The notes: a model not told the origin generated them from the sequence alone. 64,000 nucleotides of DNA from Curvibacter gracilis ATCC BAA-807 (GCF_000518645.1 NZ_JADZ01000013.1:124001-188000), one strand, 5' to 3'. Shown: positions 35,161 through 44,499, numbered from the stretch's first letter. Translations and numbers: made by a program.

Positions 35161-36393
35161 ATGCCTTCTGTCATGACTTCCCTCGCTTTTCCCTTGCCCG
35201 GCTCGGGCCGCTTCATGTCTGCGGTGTTGGCCGCTCTCCTCTGGGTGACCACCGCCCAGGCCGACGATGCACTGCGCCGTGAAGTGGCCCAGCCGCTGCA
35301 GGCGGCCCAGGACGTGTTGAAGGCGCGCCGCCCCGACGAGGCGCTGGCCTTGCTGGCGCCCTTGCGTGCACGCACCGACCTGACGGATGCCGAGCGGGCC
35401 TTGTTGGACCGCACCACTGCGGCGGCTGCCATGCAGGCACGTCAGTTTGCGCTGGCCGTACCGGCGTTTGAATCGCTGCTGCAGCGCACCGACCTGTCCG
35501 AGGCGGAGCGACGTGCGTTCGTGCAGTCGCTGGTCAACGCCAGCATCAACCTCAAGGACTACACCCGGGCCGCGCGTTGGGCCCTGGCTGGATGGCAGGC
35601 GGGTGGGCCCGAGGCCGCGCGCTTCCGTCAGGTCAGGTGGCAGTCGCTGGCCATGGTGGCGCAGCATGCCGAGCTGGTGGCTGAAGCCCGCCAGGCCCAG
35701 TCTGAGGCCGGCAGCCCCCCTTTGAATGAGGCCGAGTTGCGTGCCCTGGGGGCCAGCCAGCTCAAGCTCAGGGACGAAGCCGGCTACTACCAGACCTTGC
35801 TCCAGTTGCTGCGCCAGTCGCCCACGCTGGAGGGCAGCCGCGACTATTGGGCTGACCTGTTGCCCAGGGTCACCCAGCAGCCTGGCTTCAACAGCCGCCT
35901 TGAACTCGATGTCTACCGCCTCTATGAGGCCACGGGCAACCTGGAAGATGCGGCTGAGTTCAGCAGTTTTGCCAGTCTGGCGATAAAGGCCGGCTTGCCG
36001 GCTGAAGCGAGCCGCGTGCTGGCGCTGGGGGCCGAACGGCGTGTTCTGGTGGATGCGCCTGCCCAGACGCAACTGGCGCAGGCCCGCAAGCGCGCCGCGG
36101 AGGACGAACAAGCCCTGCCGGGGTTGCGTGAAGCCGCGCGCCAAGGCAACGATTGGGCGCAACTGGGCGACCTGCTCGGCTCGGCACAGAGGTGGCCCCA
36201 GGCTGTCGAGGCCTACGAAAAGGCGCTGGGCCTGGGGGCGCTCCGCCGCCCTGAAGAAGTGCGCTTACACTACGGCCGCAGTCTCATCGGAGCAGGCCGC
36301 AAAGCGCAAGCACGAGAGGTGCTGAGTGCGGTTGGCGGTGATGGCCTGCTGGTTGCTCAGCTTTGGCTTCTGTATGCGCAGCAGACCCCCTGA
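35161..36393 (+). CDS. TPR-like periplasmic/secreted protein of the TonB locus
   Basis: A helical-repeat protein of about 410 residues rich in Ala, Leu and Arg. Several 34-residue-like helix pairs resemble tetratricopeptide repeats (QARQFALAVPAFESLLQRTDLSEAERRAF; ARQGNDWAQLGDLLGSAQRWPQAVEAYEKALGLG). A hydrophobic leader SAVLAALLWVTTAQADD suggests export. Start choice is uncertain: ATG at 35161 is used, but 35173 and 35215 are also possible and none has a strong ribosome-binding site. Similar genes accompany exbB-exbD-exbD sets elsewhere; the role is unknown. Confidence 0.75.
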   Translation: MPSVMTSLAFPLPGSGRFMSAVLAALLWVTTAQADDALRREVAQPLQAAQDVLKARRPDEALALLAPLRARTDLTDAERALLDRTTAAAAMQARQFALAVPAFESLLQRTDLSEAERRAFVQSLVNASINLKDYTRAARWALAGWQAGGPEAARFRQVRWQSLAMVAQHAELVAEARQAQSEAGSPPLNEAELRALGASQLKLRDEAGYYQTLLQLLRQSPTLEGSRDYWADLLPRVTQQPGFNSRLELDVYRLYEATGNLEDAAEFSSFASLAIKAGLPAEASRVLALGAERRVLVDAPAQTQLAQARKRAAEDEQALPGLREAARQGNDWAQLGDLLGSAQRWPQAVEAYEKALGLGALRRPEEVRLHYGRSLIGAGRKAQAREVLSAVGGDGLLVAQLWLLYAQQTP

Positions 36394-36465
36394 TGCGCCC
36401 ACCTGTCCCGGTCTTCGGGCCAGGTCTGAACCGACCTGCAACGCTGTTCAACCCCTTGAGCCGAC

Positions 36466-37497
36466 ATGACACGACCTGACTCCGATAAGCGACGCGTCCA
36501 GATGATGGACATTGCCCGCCTGGCGGGTGTGTCTGCCTCCACGGTGTCGCGTGCCCTGAATGGCAGTGCGCTGATCAACCCGGAGACCCGACAGCGCATC
36601 ACCGAGTTGGCGCGCTCGTTGAACTATTCGATCAACGTCGGGGCCAAGAATCTGCGTCTGGGTGAGAACCGGACCATCGGTGTGGTGATCCCCTTCGATC
36701 GCAAAACCCGCCAGCATGTGTCGGACCCGTTTTTCCTGGGCATGCTGGGTAGCCTGGCCGATGCCCTGACCGACCATGGCTACGACCTGTTGCTGTCGCG
36801 GGTGGACTCGGAGCACCTGGATGACCTGGCCGGTCTGTACGACACCGGGCGCGCGCGCGGCATTGTGGTCATCGGCCAGTGGGGCCATCATGATCAGCTC
36901 AACGCGCTGGCTGTGCGGCAAGTGCCCTTTGTAGTCTGGGGTGCGCAATTGCCGCGACAACTGTATTGCAGCGTGGGCACCGATAATTTTTCGGGTGGCC
37001 GCATGGCGACGGAACATCTGTTGAGCCTGGGGCGGCGCCACATTGCCTTCATGGGGGATGTGGCGTTTCCAGAGGCCGAGCAGCGCTTTGAAGGTTATCT
37101 GCAGGCGCACCGTGATCGAGGTCTCACCCCTGATCCGGCACTGCGCATCGTGGCACCCTTCACCGCCGCTGAGGCCCAGCAGGCGATGCGCGAGTTTTTG
37201 GCCCGAGGTGTGGGCATCGATGGCCTGTTTGCAGCCAGTGACCTGATCGCCATGAACGCCATGGGGGTGTTGCTGGCCCAGGGGCTGGAGGTTCCCCGCG
37301 ACGTCAGTGTGGTGGGCTACGACGACATCGAGGCGGCCTCACACTGCCATCCCTCTCTGACCACGGTGCGCCAGCCCATCGAGCTGGCAGGCACCGAAAT
37401 GGTGGATTGTCTGCTCCGCCTCACCGCAGGCGAGCGCCCGGAGCCCCGCATCCTGGCAGCCACCTTGCAGGTGCGCGGTTCGACCCGCGCGCAGTGA
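36466..37497 (+). CDS. suxR: LacI-family transcriptional repressor (SuxR-type)
   Basis: A 343-residue regulator. Helix-turn-helix and hinge: MMDIARLAGVSASTVSRALNGS..INPETRQRI and NYSINVGAKNLRLGENRT. The effector domain is periplasmic-binding-protein-like (GVVIPFDRKTRQH, DPFFLGMLGSL, FAASDLIAMNAMGVL, VVGYDDIEAA). It probably binds the two TGCAAACGTTTGCA palindromes and responds to sucrose or a breakdown product. It is 72 bp downstream of the TPR gene and 43 bp upstream of fructokinase. Confidence 0.92.
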   Translation: MTRPDSDKRRVQMMDIARLAGVSASTVSRALNGSALINPETRQRITELARSLNYSINVGAKNLRLGENRTIGVVIPFDRKTRQHVSDPFFLGMLGSLADALTDHGYDLLLSRVDSEHLDDLAGLYDTGRARGIVVIGQWGHHDQLNALAVRQVPFVVWGAQLPRQLYCSVGTDNFSGGRMATEHLLSLGRRHIAFMGDVAFPEAEQRFEGYLQAHRDRGLTPDPALRIVAPFTAAEAQQAMREFLARGVGIDGLFAASDLIAMNAMGVLLAQGLEVPRDVSVVGYDDIEAASHCHPSLTTVRQPIELAGTEMVDCLLRLTAGERPEPRILAATLQVRGSTRAQ

Positions 37498-37540
37498 TTC
37501 CAGATCCCAACTGATTTCAAGAGGCGCCGCCCCGGCGTTG

Positions 37541-38539
37541 ATGGCCATGTCCGATTTTTCTGCCGCCCAGGTGGCGATTGCTGGTGAAGCCCTGATCGAT
37601 CTGATTGCGCGTCCGGATGGCGCCTTCGAGCCCTGTCTCGGGGGCGCGGTCTACAACCTGAGCCGGGCCATCAGCCGCCAGGGCGTCAGCACCACCTATC
37701 TGAACCCCTTTGCCAGCGATCGATTCGGGCGGGCACTGGTGTCCCAGATTCAAGCCGACGGCGTGCGCCTGGCCCATCCGCAGCCGGTGGCTCAGGCAAC
37801 CTCGCTGGCCGTGGTATCACTGAACGAGCAGGGTCATCCTGACTATGCCTTCTACCGCGAAGGTGTGGCCGATCGCCAGGTCAGCGCGGAGGGCTTGAAT
37901 GCCGACTGCGCCGCCTTGCCAGACTTGCAATGTGTGTGTACGGGGGGCTTGGCACTCGATGCGCGGGATGCCTCGGTCTACCTGCCCTGGTTGGTGGCGC
38001 AGCGTGCCGCGGGCCGGCGTGTGGCGGTGGATGCCAACCTGCGCCCCTCCGTGATGCCCGATTTGCGGGCTTACCAGGTTCATGTGCAGCAAGTGTTGGC
38101 CCAGGCCGATCTGGTCAAGGTGAGTGACGAGGACCTGGCCCACCTGGAGGTACCCGGCGCTACGCCCTTGTTGCAGGCCGAGGCCCTGATGGGGCGAATG
38201 AACGCTGACTGGCTGGCCCTGACGCTGGGCGAGCGGGGAGCTTGGCTGCTGGAGCGTGATGGACGCCGCTGGTTTGCACGCGAAGGTGCGCCGCTCGACG
38301 TGATTGACACCGTGGGAGCCGGGGACAGCTTTTTCGCGGGATTGTTGAGCAGCCTGTTGCGCCATGGTCCAGGCTGGGCGCAGTCGCGCGGCCTGGGTGA
38401 TGCGGCTGCGGCGCAGGCTTTGCGGCATGCAGTGGCCTGCGCCAGTCTTTGTGTTCAGCAACGCGGCTGTGTGCCCCCGAGCTGGCAACAGGCTCAGGAC
38501 TGGGCCTTGGCGCACCCGGCCGTGATGGTGCCTCGCTGA
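37541..38539 (+). CDS. PfkB-family fructokinase
   Basis: A 332-residue ribokinase-fold sugar kinase. The N-terminal IAGEALIDLIARPDG and GGAVYNLSRAISRQG motifs and the C-terminal DTVGAGDSFFAGLLSSLL with the catalytic Asp of GAGD are typical of bacterial fructokinases. It would phosphorylate the fructose released by amylosucrase. The start could be the ATG at 37541 or 37547; the ribosome-binding site is weak. It is in the same operon direction as the LacI gene. Confidence 0.9.
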   Translation: MAMSDFSAAQVAIAGEALIDLIARPDGAFEPCLGGAVYNLSRAISRQGVSTTYLNPFASDRFGRALVSQIQADGVRLAHPQPVAQATSLAVVSLNEQGHPDYAFYREGVADRQVSAEGLNADCAALPDLQCVCTGGLALDARDASVYLPWLVAQRAAGRRVAVDANLRPSVMPDLRAYQVHVQQVLAQADLVKVSDEDLAHLEVPGATPLLQAEALMGRMNADWLALTLGERGAWLLERDGRRWFAREGAPLDVIDTVGAGDSFFAGLLSSLLRHGPGWAQSRGLGDAAAAQALRHAVACASLCVQQRGCVPPSWQQAQDWALAHPAVMVPR

Positions 38540-38560
38540 GCCCGTCTGGAGGGCGGTGGC

Positions 38561-39568
38561 TCAGCGCAGGTTGTCCAGCGCATTGGCCGCGCCCTGCAGC
38601 GCCGGCGACACCGGGCTGGTGATCACCCAGGTGGGCACCTGGCTCAGGTAGGCGCTGAAGCGGCCCTTGGCCTCGAAGCGCTGGCGGAAATCAGAGGCCA
38701 CAAAGAAATCGAGCAGGCGCGGCACGATGCCGCCGCCGATGTACACGCCGCCGCGGGCCCCCAGGGTCAGGGCCAGGTTGCCGGCCACATCGCCCAGGAA
38801 GCGGCAGAACAGGTGCAAGGTGTGCTCGGCGGCCGAGCCGGGCTCGCGCAGGCCGGCTTCGATGATCTGCGGCGCGCCGGCGCTGTCGTCGGCGGGCAGG
38901 CCCTGCACCTGGCGCACCGCCTGGTACAGCTCGGGCAGGCCCGTGCCCGACACCACCCGTTCGGCCGACACATGGCCGTGGCGCTGGCGCAGCACCTCGA
39001 TCACCGCAAATTCGTGGGCGTTCATGGCGCCCACGCTCACATGCCCCCCTTCGCCTGCCACCGGGGCCCAGGGCCCCTGAGGCCCGGCAGGGACCAACCC
39101 CGACACCCCCAGCCCCGTGCCCGGGCCGATCAAGGCCACGGCAGCGCCGGCGGCGGCCGTGCCGCCGCCCACGGCGCGCAGGTCTTCAGCAGGCAGGCTG
39201 TGCAAGGACAAGGCCAGCGCCGTGAAATCGTTCAGCAACAACAGGCGCTGCAGGCCCAGACCGGCGCGCAGGGCCTCCACCGAGAAGGCCCAGTGGTGGT
39301 TGGTCATGCGCACCGCGTCGCCGTTGACCGGGTTGGCAATGCCGAAGGCGGCGCGGGCCGGTGGGGGCAACTGCTGCGTGCCCAGGTAGTGCTGCACTGC
39401 GGCCAGCAGGCTGGGGTGCTCGGCGCAGGGCACCACCTGCACCTGGGTGATGGGGCTGCCGGCCTGATGCTGCCAGCCGAAACGGGCGTTGGTGCCGCCG
39501 ATGTCGCCCAGCAGGCGGGGAAACTCGGTGGGCAGGGCGGGGGTCTCGGGGGCTCGGGCTTCGTACAT
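38561..39568 (-). CDS. glk: Glucokinase
   Basis: A 335-residue bacterial glucokinase of the Glk (not ROK) type. Phosphate-1 motif LLGDIGGTNARFGW near residue 19, NDFTALALSL with the catalytic Asp, GPGTGLGVSGLVP, and EGGHVSVGA are all present. It converts glucose to glucose-6-phosphate. It lies tail-to-tail with fructokinase across 21 bp. A HexR-like palindrome sits 58 bp upstream of its start. Confidence 0.95.
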   Translation of the reverse strand: MYEARAPETPALPTEFPRLLGDIGGTNARFGWQHQAGSPITQVQVVPCAEHPSLLAAVQHYLGTQQLPPPARAAFGIANPVNGDAVRMTNHHWAFSVEALRAGLGLQRLLLLNDFTALALSLHSLPAEDLRAVGGGTAAAGAAVALIGPGTGLGVSGLVPAGPQGPWAPVAGEGGHVSVGAMNAHEFAVIEVLRQRHGHVSAERVVSGTGLPELYQAVRQVQGLPADDSAGAPQIIEAGLREPGSAAEHTLHLFCRFLGDVAGNLALTLGARGGVYIGGGIVPRLLDFFVASDFRQRFEAKGRFSAYLSQVPTWVITSPVSPALQGAANALDNLR

Positions 39569-39625
39569 GGGGCTTGCGTCTGGGCGGGCTGCGAGGGGGT
39601 TGAAGAATATCCTCAGAGAGGGTTG

Positions 39626-39638
39626 GTAATTTTATTAC
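39626..39638. promoter_or_regulatory. HexR-like palindrome upstream of glk
   Basis: GTAAT-TTT-ATTAC is a perfect inverted repeat in the 39569-39833 gap, close to the proteobacterial HexR consensus TGTAATTAAATTACA. HexR controls glucose catabolic genes, including glk, in several proteobacteria. No hexR gene is in the window. Confidence 0.5.
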
Positions 39639-39833
39639 GTCTTCGCAGGTGCTCGTGTAACTTGTTGGCGGGGCCAGCATGGTGGCGGGGCTTTACCGGC
39701 GATGCCCTTGAGCCTGCCGCCCGTACATTGCGCGTGATAGAGTCCGCGCAAACAACAGAGATCCGGACCCCGGCAGATCAACCCGCGGCCAAAAAGGGCT
39801 TCGCCCGGTGCCCGCCGCATTGGAGACAAAGAG

Positions 39834-41018
39834 ATGCAAAAACGTCAATTCTTTCAGCGTGTGGCGCTGTCTGCACTGGCCCTGGCGGCCGCCCAGGCCG
39901 GCACAGCCCTGGCGCAGGACGCCGGCAAATTCAAGATCGGCCTGATCCTGCCCATGACCGGCCAATCGGCCTCCACCGGGCGCCAGATCGAGGCGGCGGC
40001 ACGGCTCTACATGGCGCAGAACGGCGACACCGTGGCCGGCCGCAAGATCGAGCTGATCGTGAAGGACGACACCGGTCTGCCCGACGTGACCAAGCGCATC
40101 GCGCAAGAGCTGGTGGTCAATGAGAAGGTCAATGTGCTGGGTGGCTTCGGCCTCACGCCGCTGGCCCTGGCCACCGCGCCCATCGCCACCCAGTCCAAGA
40201 CCCCGATGGTGGTGATGGCGGCTGCCACCTCCAGCATCACCCAGGCCTCGCCCTTCATCGTGCGCTCCAGCTTCACGCTGCCGCAGGTGACGGTGTCCAT
40301 GGCCGACTGGGCCCCCAAGAACGGCATCAAGAAGGTGGTCACCCTGGTCTCGGACTACGGCCCGGGCATCGATGCCGAGAAGTTCTTCAAGGAACGCTTC
40401 ACCTTCAACGGTGGTCAGGTGGTGGATGCGCTGCGCGTGCCGCTGCGCAACCCCGACTTCGCCCCCTTCCTGCAGAAGGTGCGCGACGAGAAGCCCGATG
40501 CGCTGTTTGTCTTCGTGCCCTCGGGGGCCGGCGCCGCGGTGATGAAGCAGTTTCTGGAGCGCGGCATGGACAAGGCCGGCATCCGCCTGATCGCTACCGG
40601 CGACGTGACCGATGACGACCAGCTCAACGACATGGGCGACGGTGCCCTGGGCGTGGTCACCTCGCATCATTACTCGGCCGACCACAACTCGCCGGTCAAC
40701 AAGAAGTTTGTCGAAGCCTTCCAGAAGGCCAACCCGGCCATGCGCCCCAACTTCATGGCCGTGGGCGGCTACGACGGCATGCGCGTGATCTATGAAGCCC
40801 TCAAGGCCACCCAGGGCAAGGGCGATGGCACGGCCTTGCTGGGGGCCATGAAGGGGCAGATCTTCGAGAGCCCGCGTGGCCAGGTCTTCATCGATGCGCA
40901 GACGCGCGACATCGTGCAGAACGTATACCTGCGCAAGGTCGAGAAGAAGAACGGCCAGCTCTACAACGTCGAGTTCGACGTGATCAAGGACGTGAAAGAC
41001 CCCGGCAAGGCGCGCTGA
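39834..41018 (+). CDS. Branched-chain amino acid-type ABC transporter substrate-binding protein
   Basis: A 394-residue periplasmic binding protein (LivK/Peripla_BP_6). Signal peptide MQKRQFFQRVALSALALAAAQAGTALAQ, then GKFKIGLILPMTGQSASTGRQIEAAARLY, the second-domain motif VVTLVSDYGPGIDAEKFFKE and GGYDGMRVIYEALK. It would capture amino acids, amides, urea or aromatics. It heads a five-gene operon with two permeases and two ATPases, followed 105 bp later by livH. Confidence 0.94.
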   Translation: MQKRQFFQRVALSALALAAAQAGTALAQDAGKFKIGLILPMTGQSASTGRQIEAAARLYMAQNGDTVAGRKIELIVKDDTGLPDVTKRIAQELVVNEKVNVLGGFGLTPLALATAPIATQSKTPMVVMAAATSSITQASPFIVRSSFTLPQVTVSMADWAPKNGIKKVVTLVSDYGPGIDAEKFFKERFTFNGGQVVDALRVPLRNPDFAPFLQKVRDEKPDALFVFVPSGAGAAVMKQFLERGMDKAGIRLIATGDVTDDDQLNDMGDGALGVVTSHHYSADHNSPVNKKFVEAFQKANPAMRPNFMAVGGYDGMRVIYEALKATQGKGDGTALLGAMKGQIFESPRGQVFIDAQTRDIVQNVYLRKVEKKNGQLYNVEFDVIKDVKDPGKAR

Positions 41019-41122
41019 GCGCCCGCCCATTCGTCCATCTGCCCACCCGGGCACCGTGGCCCCGGCCTGCCGGCAGGCGGGGCTTTGACTGACCACTGAG
41101 CACCACCGGGAGGTGAGCCGCC

Positions 41123-41995
41123 GTGTTGACGATTCTTTTTGACGGCGTGGCCTACGGCATGCTGCTGTTTGTGCTGGCCGTGGGCCTGGCCGTGACCCTG
41201 GGGCTGATGAACTTCATCAACCTGGCGCATGGCGCCTTTGCCATGGCAGGGGGCTACATCACCGTGCTGGCGATGCAGCGCCTGGGCCTGCCTTTTCTGG
41301 CCTGCCTGCCGCTGGCCTTTGTGGGCGCCGGGCTGATGGGGGCGCTGCTGGAGCGCACGCTGTACCGGCCCATGTACAGCAAGCCGCACCTGGACCAGGT
41401 GCTGTTCTCCATCGGCCTGGCCTTCATGGCGGTGGCCGGGGTGGACTACTTTGCCGGCTCCAGTCAGCAGAACGTGCAACTGCCCGAATGGCTGCGCGGC
41501 CGCACCGAACTGGGCGAAGGCCTGCTGCAACTGGGCATGGGCCACTACCGCCTGTTCATCATCGCGGTGTGTGCGGCCCTCACGGTGCTGCTGCAGCTGG
41601 TGCTCACCCGCACCCGCTTCGGCAGCCGGCTGCGCGCCGCGGTGGACGACCCGCGCGTGGCCGCCGGCCTGGGCATCAACGTGAACCAGATCTTTCTGCT
41701 CACCTTTGCCGTGGGCTCGGGCCTGGCCGGGCTGGGTGGCGCGCTGGGGGCCGAGGTGCTGGGGCTGGACCCGACCTTCCCGCTCAAGTACATGATCTAT
41801 TTCCTGATCGTGGTCTCGGTGGGGGGCACCTCGTCGATCACCGGGCCCTTGCTGGCCGCGCTGCTGCTGGGCGTGGCCGATGTGGCGGGCAAGTACTTCA
41901 TCCCCAAGCTGGGCGCCTTCATCGTCTACACGCTCATGATCATGATTCTTCTGTGGCGCCCGCAGGGGCTGTTCACGCGCCGGGGGGGCCGCTGA
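41123..41995 (+). CDS. Liv-type ABC transporter permease (LivH)
   Basis: A 290-residue multi-pass permease. It starts with GTG at 41123 behind GGGAGGTGA. Motifs: GVAYGMLLFVLAVGLAVTLGLMNFINLAHGAFAMAGGY, LGAEVLGLDPTFPLKYMIYFLIVVSVGGTSSITGPLLAALLLGVADV. Its stop overlaps the start of the next permease gene (TGATG at 41993-41997). Confidence 0.95.
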   Translation: MLTILFDGVAYGMLLFVLAVGLAVTLGLMNFINLAHGAFAMAGGYITVLAMQRLGLPFLACLPLAFVGAGLMGALLERTLYRPMYSKPHLDQVLFSIGLAFMAVAGVDYFAGSSQQNVQLPEWLRGRTELGEGLLQLGMGHYRLFIIAVCAALTVLLQLVLTRTRFGSRLRAAVDDPRVAAGLGINVNQIFLLTFAVGSGLAGLGGALGAEVLGLDPTFPLKYMIYFLIVVSVGGTSSITGPLLAALLLGVADVAGKYFIPKLGAFIVYTLMIMILLWRPQGLFTRRGGR

Positions 41996-42999
41996 TGTCC
42001 AACCCCAAGCCCTTTTCCATCTCCGCCATGCAGTCGGATCTTCTGCGCCGCTCCCGCCCGCGGGCCTGGGAGTTCGTGGTCTGGGCCGCCGCCCTGGCTG
42101 CGCCCGCCGTGCTGCCCTCGCATGCGCTGATGATCAACGAGATCGCCATCGTGGCCTTGTTCGCCATGTCGCTGGACCTGATCCTGGGCTACACCGGCAT
42201 CGTCTCGCTGGGCCATGCGGCCTTCTTCGGCTTTGGCGCCTACTCGGCCGCCCTGTTTGCCAAACTGGTCATGCCCGACCCCACGCTGGGCCTGCTGGTG
42301 GCCACGGTGCTGTGCACCGCGTTGGGGGCGCTGTGCAGCGTCACCATCCTGCGCGGCACCGACCTGACCCGGCTGATGGTGACCCTGGGCACCGCGCTGA
42401 TCCTGCTGGAGCTGGCCAACAAGCTCGACTGGCTGACCGGGGGCGCCGACGGCCTGCAGGGCGTGATCATGGGCCCGGTGCTGGGGTACTTCGAGTTCGA
42501 CCTGACAGGCCAGGTGGCGGCCTGGTACTCGCTGGGCGTGGCCCTTGGGCTGTTCGTGCTGATGCGGCGCCTGGTGCATTCGCCCTTGGGCGCCACCTTG
42601 ATGGCGATCCGCGACAACCGCCTGCGCGCCATGGCCATCGGCATCCCGGTGGTGCAGCGCCTGGTGCTGATCTACGCCGTGGCCGCCGGGGTGGCCGGCG
42701 CGGCCGGGGCTTTGCTGGCGCAGACCACGGGCTTTGCCTCGCTCGATGTGCTGGCCTTCGACCGCTCGGCTGATGTGTTGCTGATGCTGGTGATCGGCGG
42801 GGTGGGTTGGCTGTACGGCGGCATCGTCGGGGCCATCGTCTTCAAGCTGCTGCAAGACAGCCTGTCGGCCATCACGCCGCAGTACTGGATGTTCTGGATC
42901 GGCCTGCTGCTGGTCTTGCTGGTGCTGGTGGGGCGCGAGCGCCTGCTGCGCCCCTGGACCTGGTTCGGCCGCAGCCATCCGCCAGGGGGCCCGCAATGA
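41995..42999 (+). CDS. Liv-type ABC transporter permease (LivM)
   Basis: A 334-residue second permease with about nine hydrophobic helices. Motifs: ALFAMSLDLILGYTGIVSLGHAAFFGFGAYSAAL, RDNRLRAMAIGI (coupling EAA-like loop) and VLLMLVIGGVGWLYGGIVGAIVF. Start and stop overlap the neighbouring genes, implying coupled translation. Confidence 0.95.
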   Translation: MSNPKPFSISAMQSDLLRRSRPRAWEFVVWAAALAAPAVLPSHALMINEIAIVALFAMSLDLILGYTGIVSLGHAAFFGFGAYSAALFAKLVMPDPTLGLLVATVLCTALGALCSVTILRGTDLTRLMVTLGTALILLELANKLDWLTGGADGLQGVIMGPVLGYFEFDLTGQVAAWYSLGVALGLFVLMRRLVHSPLGATLMAIRDNRLRAMAIGIPVVQRLVLIYAVAAGVAGAAGALLAQTTGFASLDVLAFDRSADVLLMLVIGGVGWLYGGIVGAIVFKLLQDSLSAITPQYWMFWIGLLLVLLVLVGRERLLRPWTWFGRSHPPGGPQ

Positions 43000-43799
43000 G
43001 CGCCGCCTACTACGAAGCCATTGCCGAGAGCACCCGGGCCGAAGCCCCGGTGGTGCTGGAGACGCGCTCGCTGGTGATGCGCTTTGGTGGCATCACCGCC
43101 ACCAACCAGGTGTCGCTGCAGCTGCGCCAGGGGGCCCGCCATGCACTGATCGGCCCCAATGGCGCTGGCAAGACCACCTTGATCAACCAGCTCACCGGCG
43201 TGCTGGCCCCGTCCGAGGGCAGCGTGTGGCTGGACGGGCAGGACATCACCACGCTGGCGCCCCACCTGCGGGTGCAGCGCGGCCTGGTGCGCACCTTCCA
43301 GATCAACCAGTTGTTCGACAGCATGAGCCCCTTGCAGACGCTGAGCCTGGTGGTGTCGCAACACCGCGGCCAGGGCGGCCGCTGGTGGCAGGCCCTGGGC
43401 CGCGACCGTGGCGTGGTGGAGCGCGCCGAGCAGTTGCTGGAGCAGTTCCACCTGAGCGATGTGGCGCAACAGCCCACGCGGGTGCTGGCCTATGGCAAGC
43501 GCCGCCTGCTGGAGATGGCGATCGCCCTGGCCTGCGAGCCCCGTGTGCTGCTGCTGGACGAGCCCGTGGCTGGCGTGCCGGCGGGCGAGCGCGACGAACT
43601 GCTGCAGACCGTGGCGGCCTTGCCGGCCGATGTCTCGGTGCTGCTGATCGAGCACGACATGGACCTGGTGTTCAGCTTTGCCCGCCGCATGACGGTGCTG
43701 GTCAATGGCACGGTGCTGACCGAAGGCGAGCCCGAAGCGATTGCGAACGATCCCCAGGTCAAGGCGGTGTACCTGGGCCACGGAGACACCCATGGCTGA
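42996..43799 (+). CDS. Liv-type ABC transporter ATP-binding protein (LivG)
   Basis: A 267-residue ATPase. Walker A LIGPNGAGKTTLINQLTG, Walker B RVLLLDEPVAGV, and H-loop LIEHDMDLVF are intact. The ABC signature reads LAYGKRRLLEMAIAL, so the usual LSYGQ/LSGGQ start is altered. The usual catalytic Glu after Walker B is present. Overlaps livM by four bases and livF by eight. Confidence 0.94.
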   Translation: MSAAYYEAIAESTRAEAPVVLETRSLVMRFGGITATNQVSLQLRQGARHALIGPNGAGKTTLINQLTGVLAPSEGSVWLDGQDITTLAPHLRVQRGLVRTFQINQLFDSMSPLQTLSLVVSQHRGQGGRWWQALGRDRGVVERAEQLLEQFHLSDVAQQPTRVLAYGKRRLLEMAIALACEPRVLLLDEPVAGVPAGERDELLQTVAALPADVSVLLIEHDMDLVFSFARRMTVLVNGTVLTEGEPEAIANDPQVKAVYLGHGDTHG

Positions 43800-44499
43800 G
43801 TTGCTGAACGTCGAGAACCTGAGCGCCGGCTATGGGGAGGCCGTGGTGCTGCACGAGGTGTCGCTGCGCCTGGACGAGGGCCAGACCCTGGCCCTGCTGG
43901 GGCGCAATGGCACCGGCAAGACCACCTTCATGAACACCCTGGCGGGCGCCACACGCCAGCATGCGGGGCGCATCACCCTGGGCGGCCAGGCCCTGAACCG
44001 GCTCAAACCCCATGAGCGGGCCGCAGCCGGCATCGGCTGGGTGCCGCAAGAGCGCAACATCTTCAAGTCGCTCACGGTGCACGAGAACCTCACGGCCGTG
44101 GCCCGGCCCGGGCCCTGGACGCCCGAGCGCGCCTACCAGATGTTTCCGCGCCTGGCCGAGCGCCAGGGCAACCTGGGCACCCAGCTCTCGGGCGGCGAGC
44201 AGCAGATGTTGGCCGTGGCCCGCGCCCTGGTGCTGAACCCGCGGCTGCTGCTGCTTGACGAACCGCTGGAGGGCCTGGCCCCCATCATCGTGGAGGAGTT
44301 GTTGCGCGCCATCCGCGCCATCACCCGCGACGAAGGCCTGAGCGCCATCATCGTCGAGCAGCACCCGCAGGCCATCCTGGCGATCTCGGATGTGGCCGTG
44401 GTGCTGGACCACGGCACCGTGGTGCACCGCGACAGCGCCCAGGCCCTGAGCGATCAGCCCGGTTTGCTCGATCAGTTGCTGGGTGTGGCGCGGCGCTGA
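43792..44499 (+). CDS. Liv-type ABC transporter ATP-binding protein (LivF)
   Basis: A 235-residue ATPase. Walker A LLGRNGTGKTTFMNTLAG, signature LSGGEQQMLAVARALV, Walker B RLLLLDEPLEGLAP and H-loop IIVEQHP are complete. GIGWVPQERNIFKSLTVHENL is typical of LivF. The ATG at 43792 lies within the end of livG. Confidence 0.95.
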   Translation: MAELLNVENLSAGYGEAVVLHEVSLRLDEGQTLALLGRNGTGKTTFMNTLAGATRQHAGRITLGGQALNRLKPHERAAAGIGWVPQERNIFKSLTVHENLTAVARPGPWTPERAYQMFPRLAERQGNLGTQLSGGEQQMLAVARALVLNPRLLLLDEPLEGLAPIIVEELLRAIRAITRDEGLSAIIVEQHPQAILAISDVAVVLDHGTVVHRDSAQALSDQPGLLDQLLGVARR

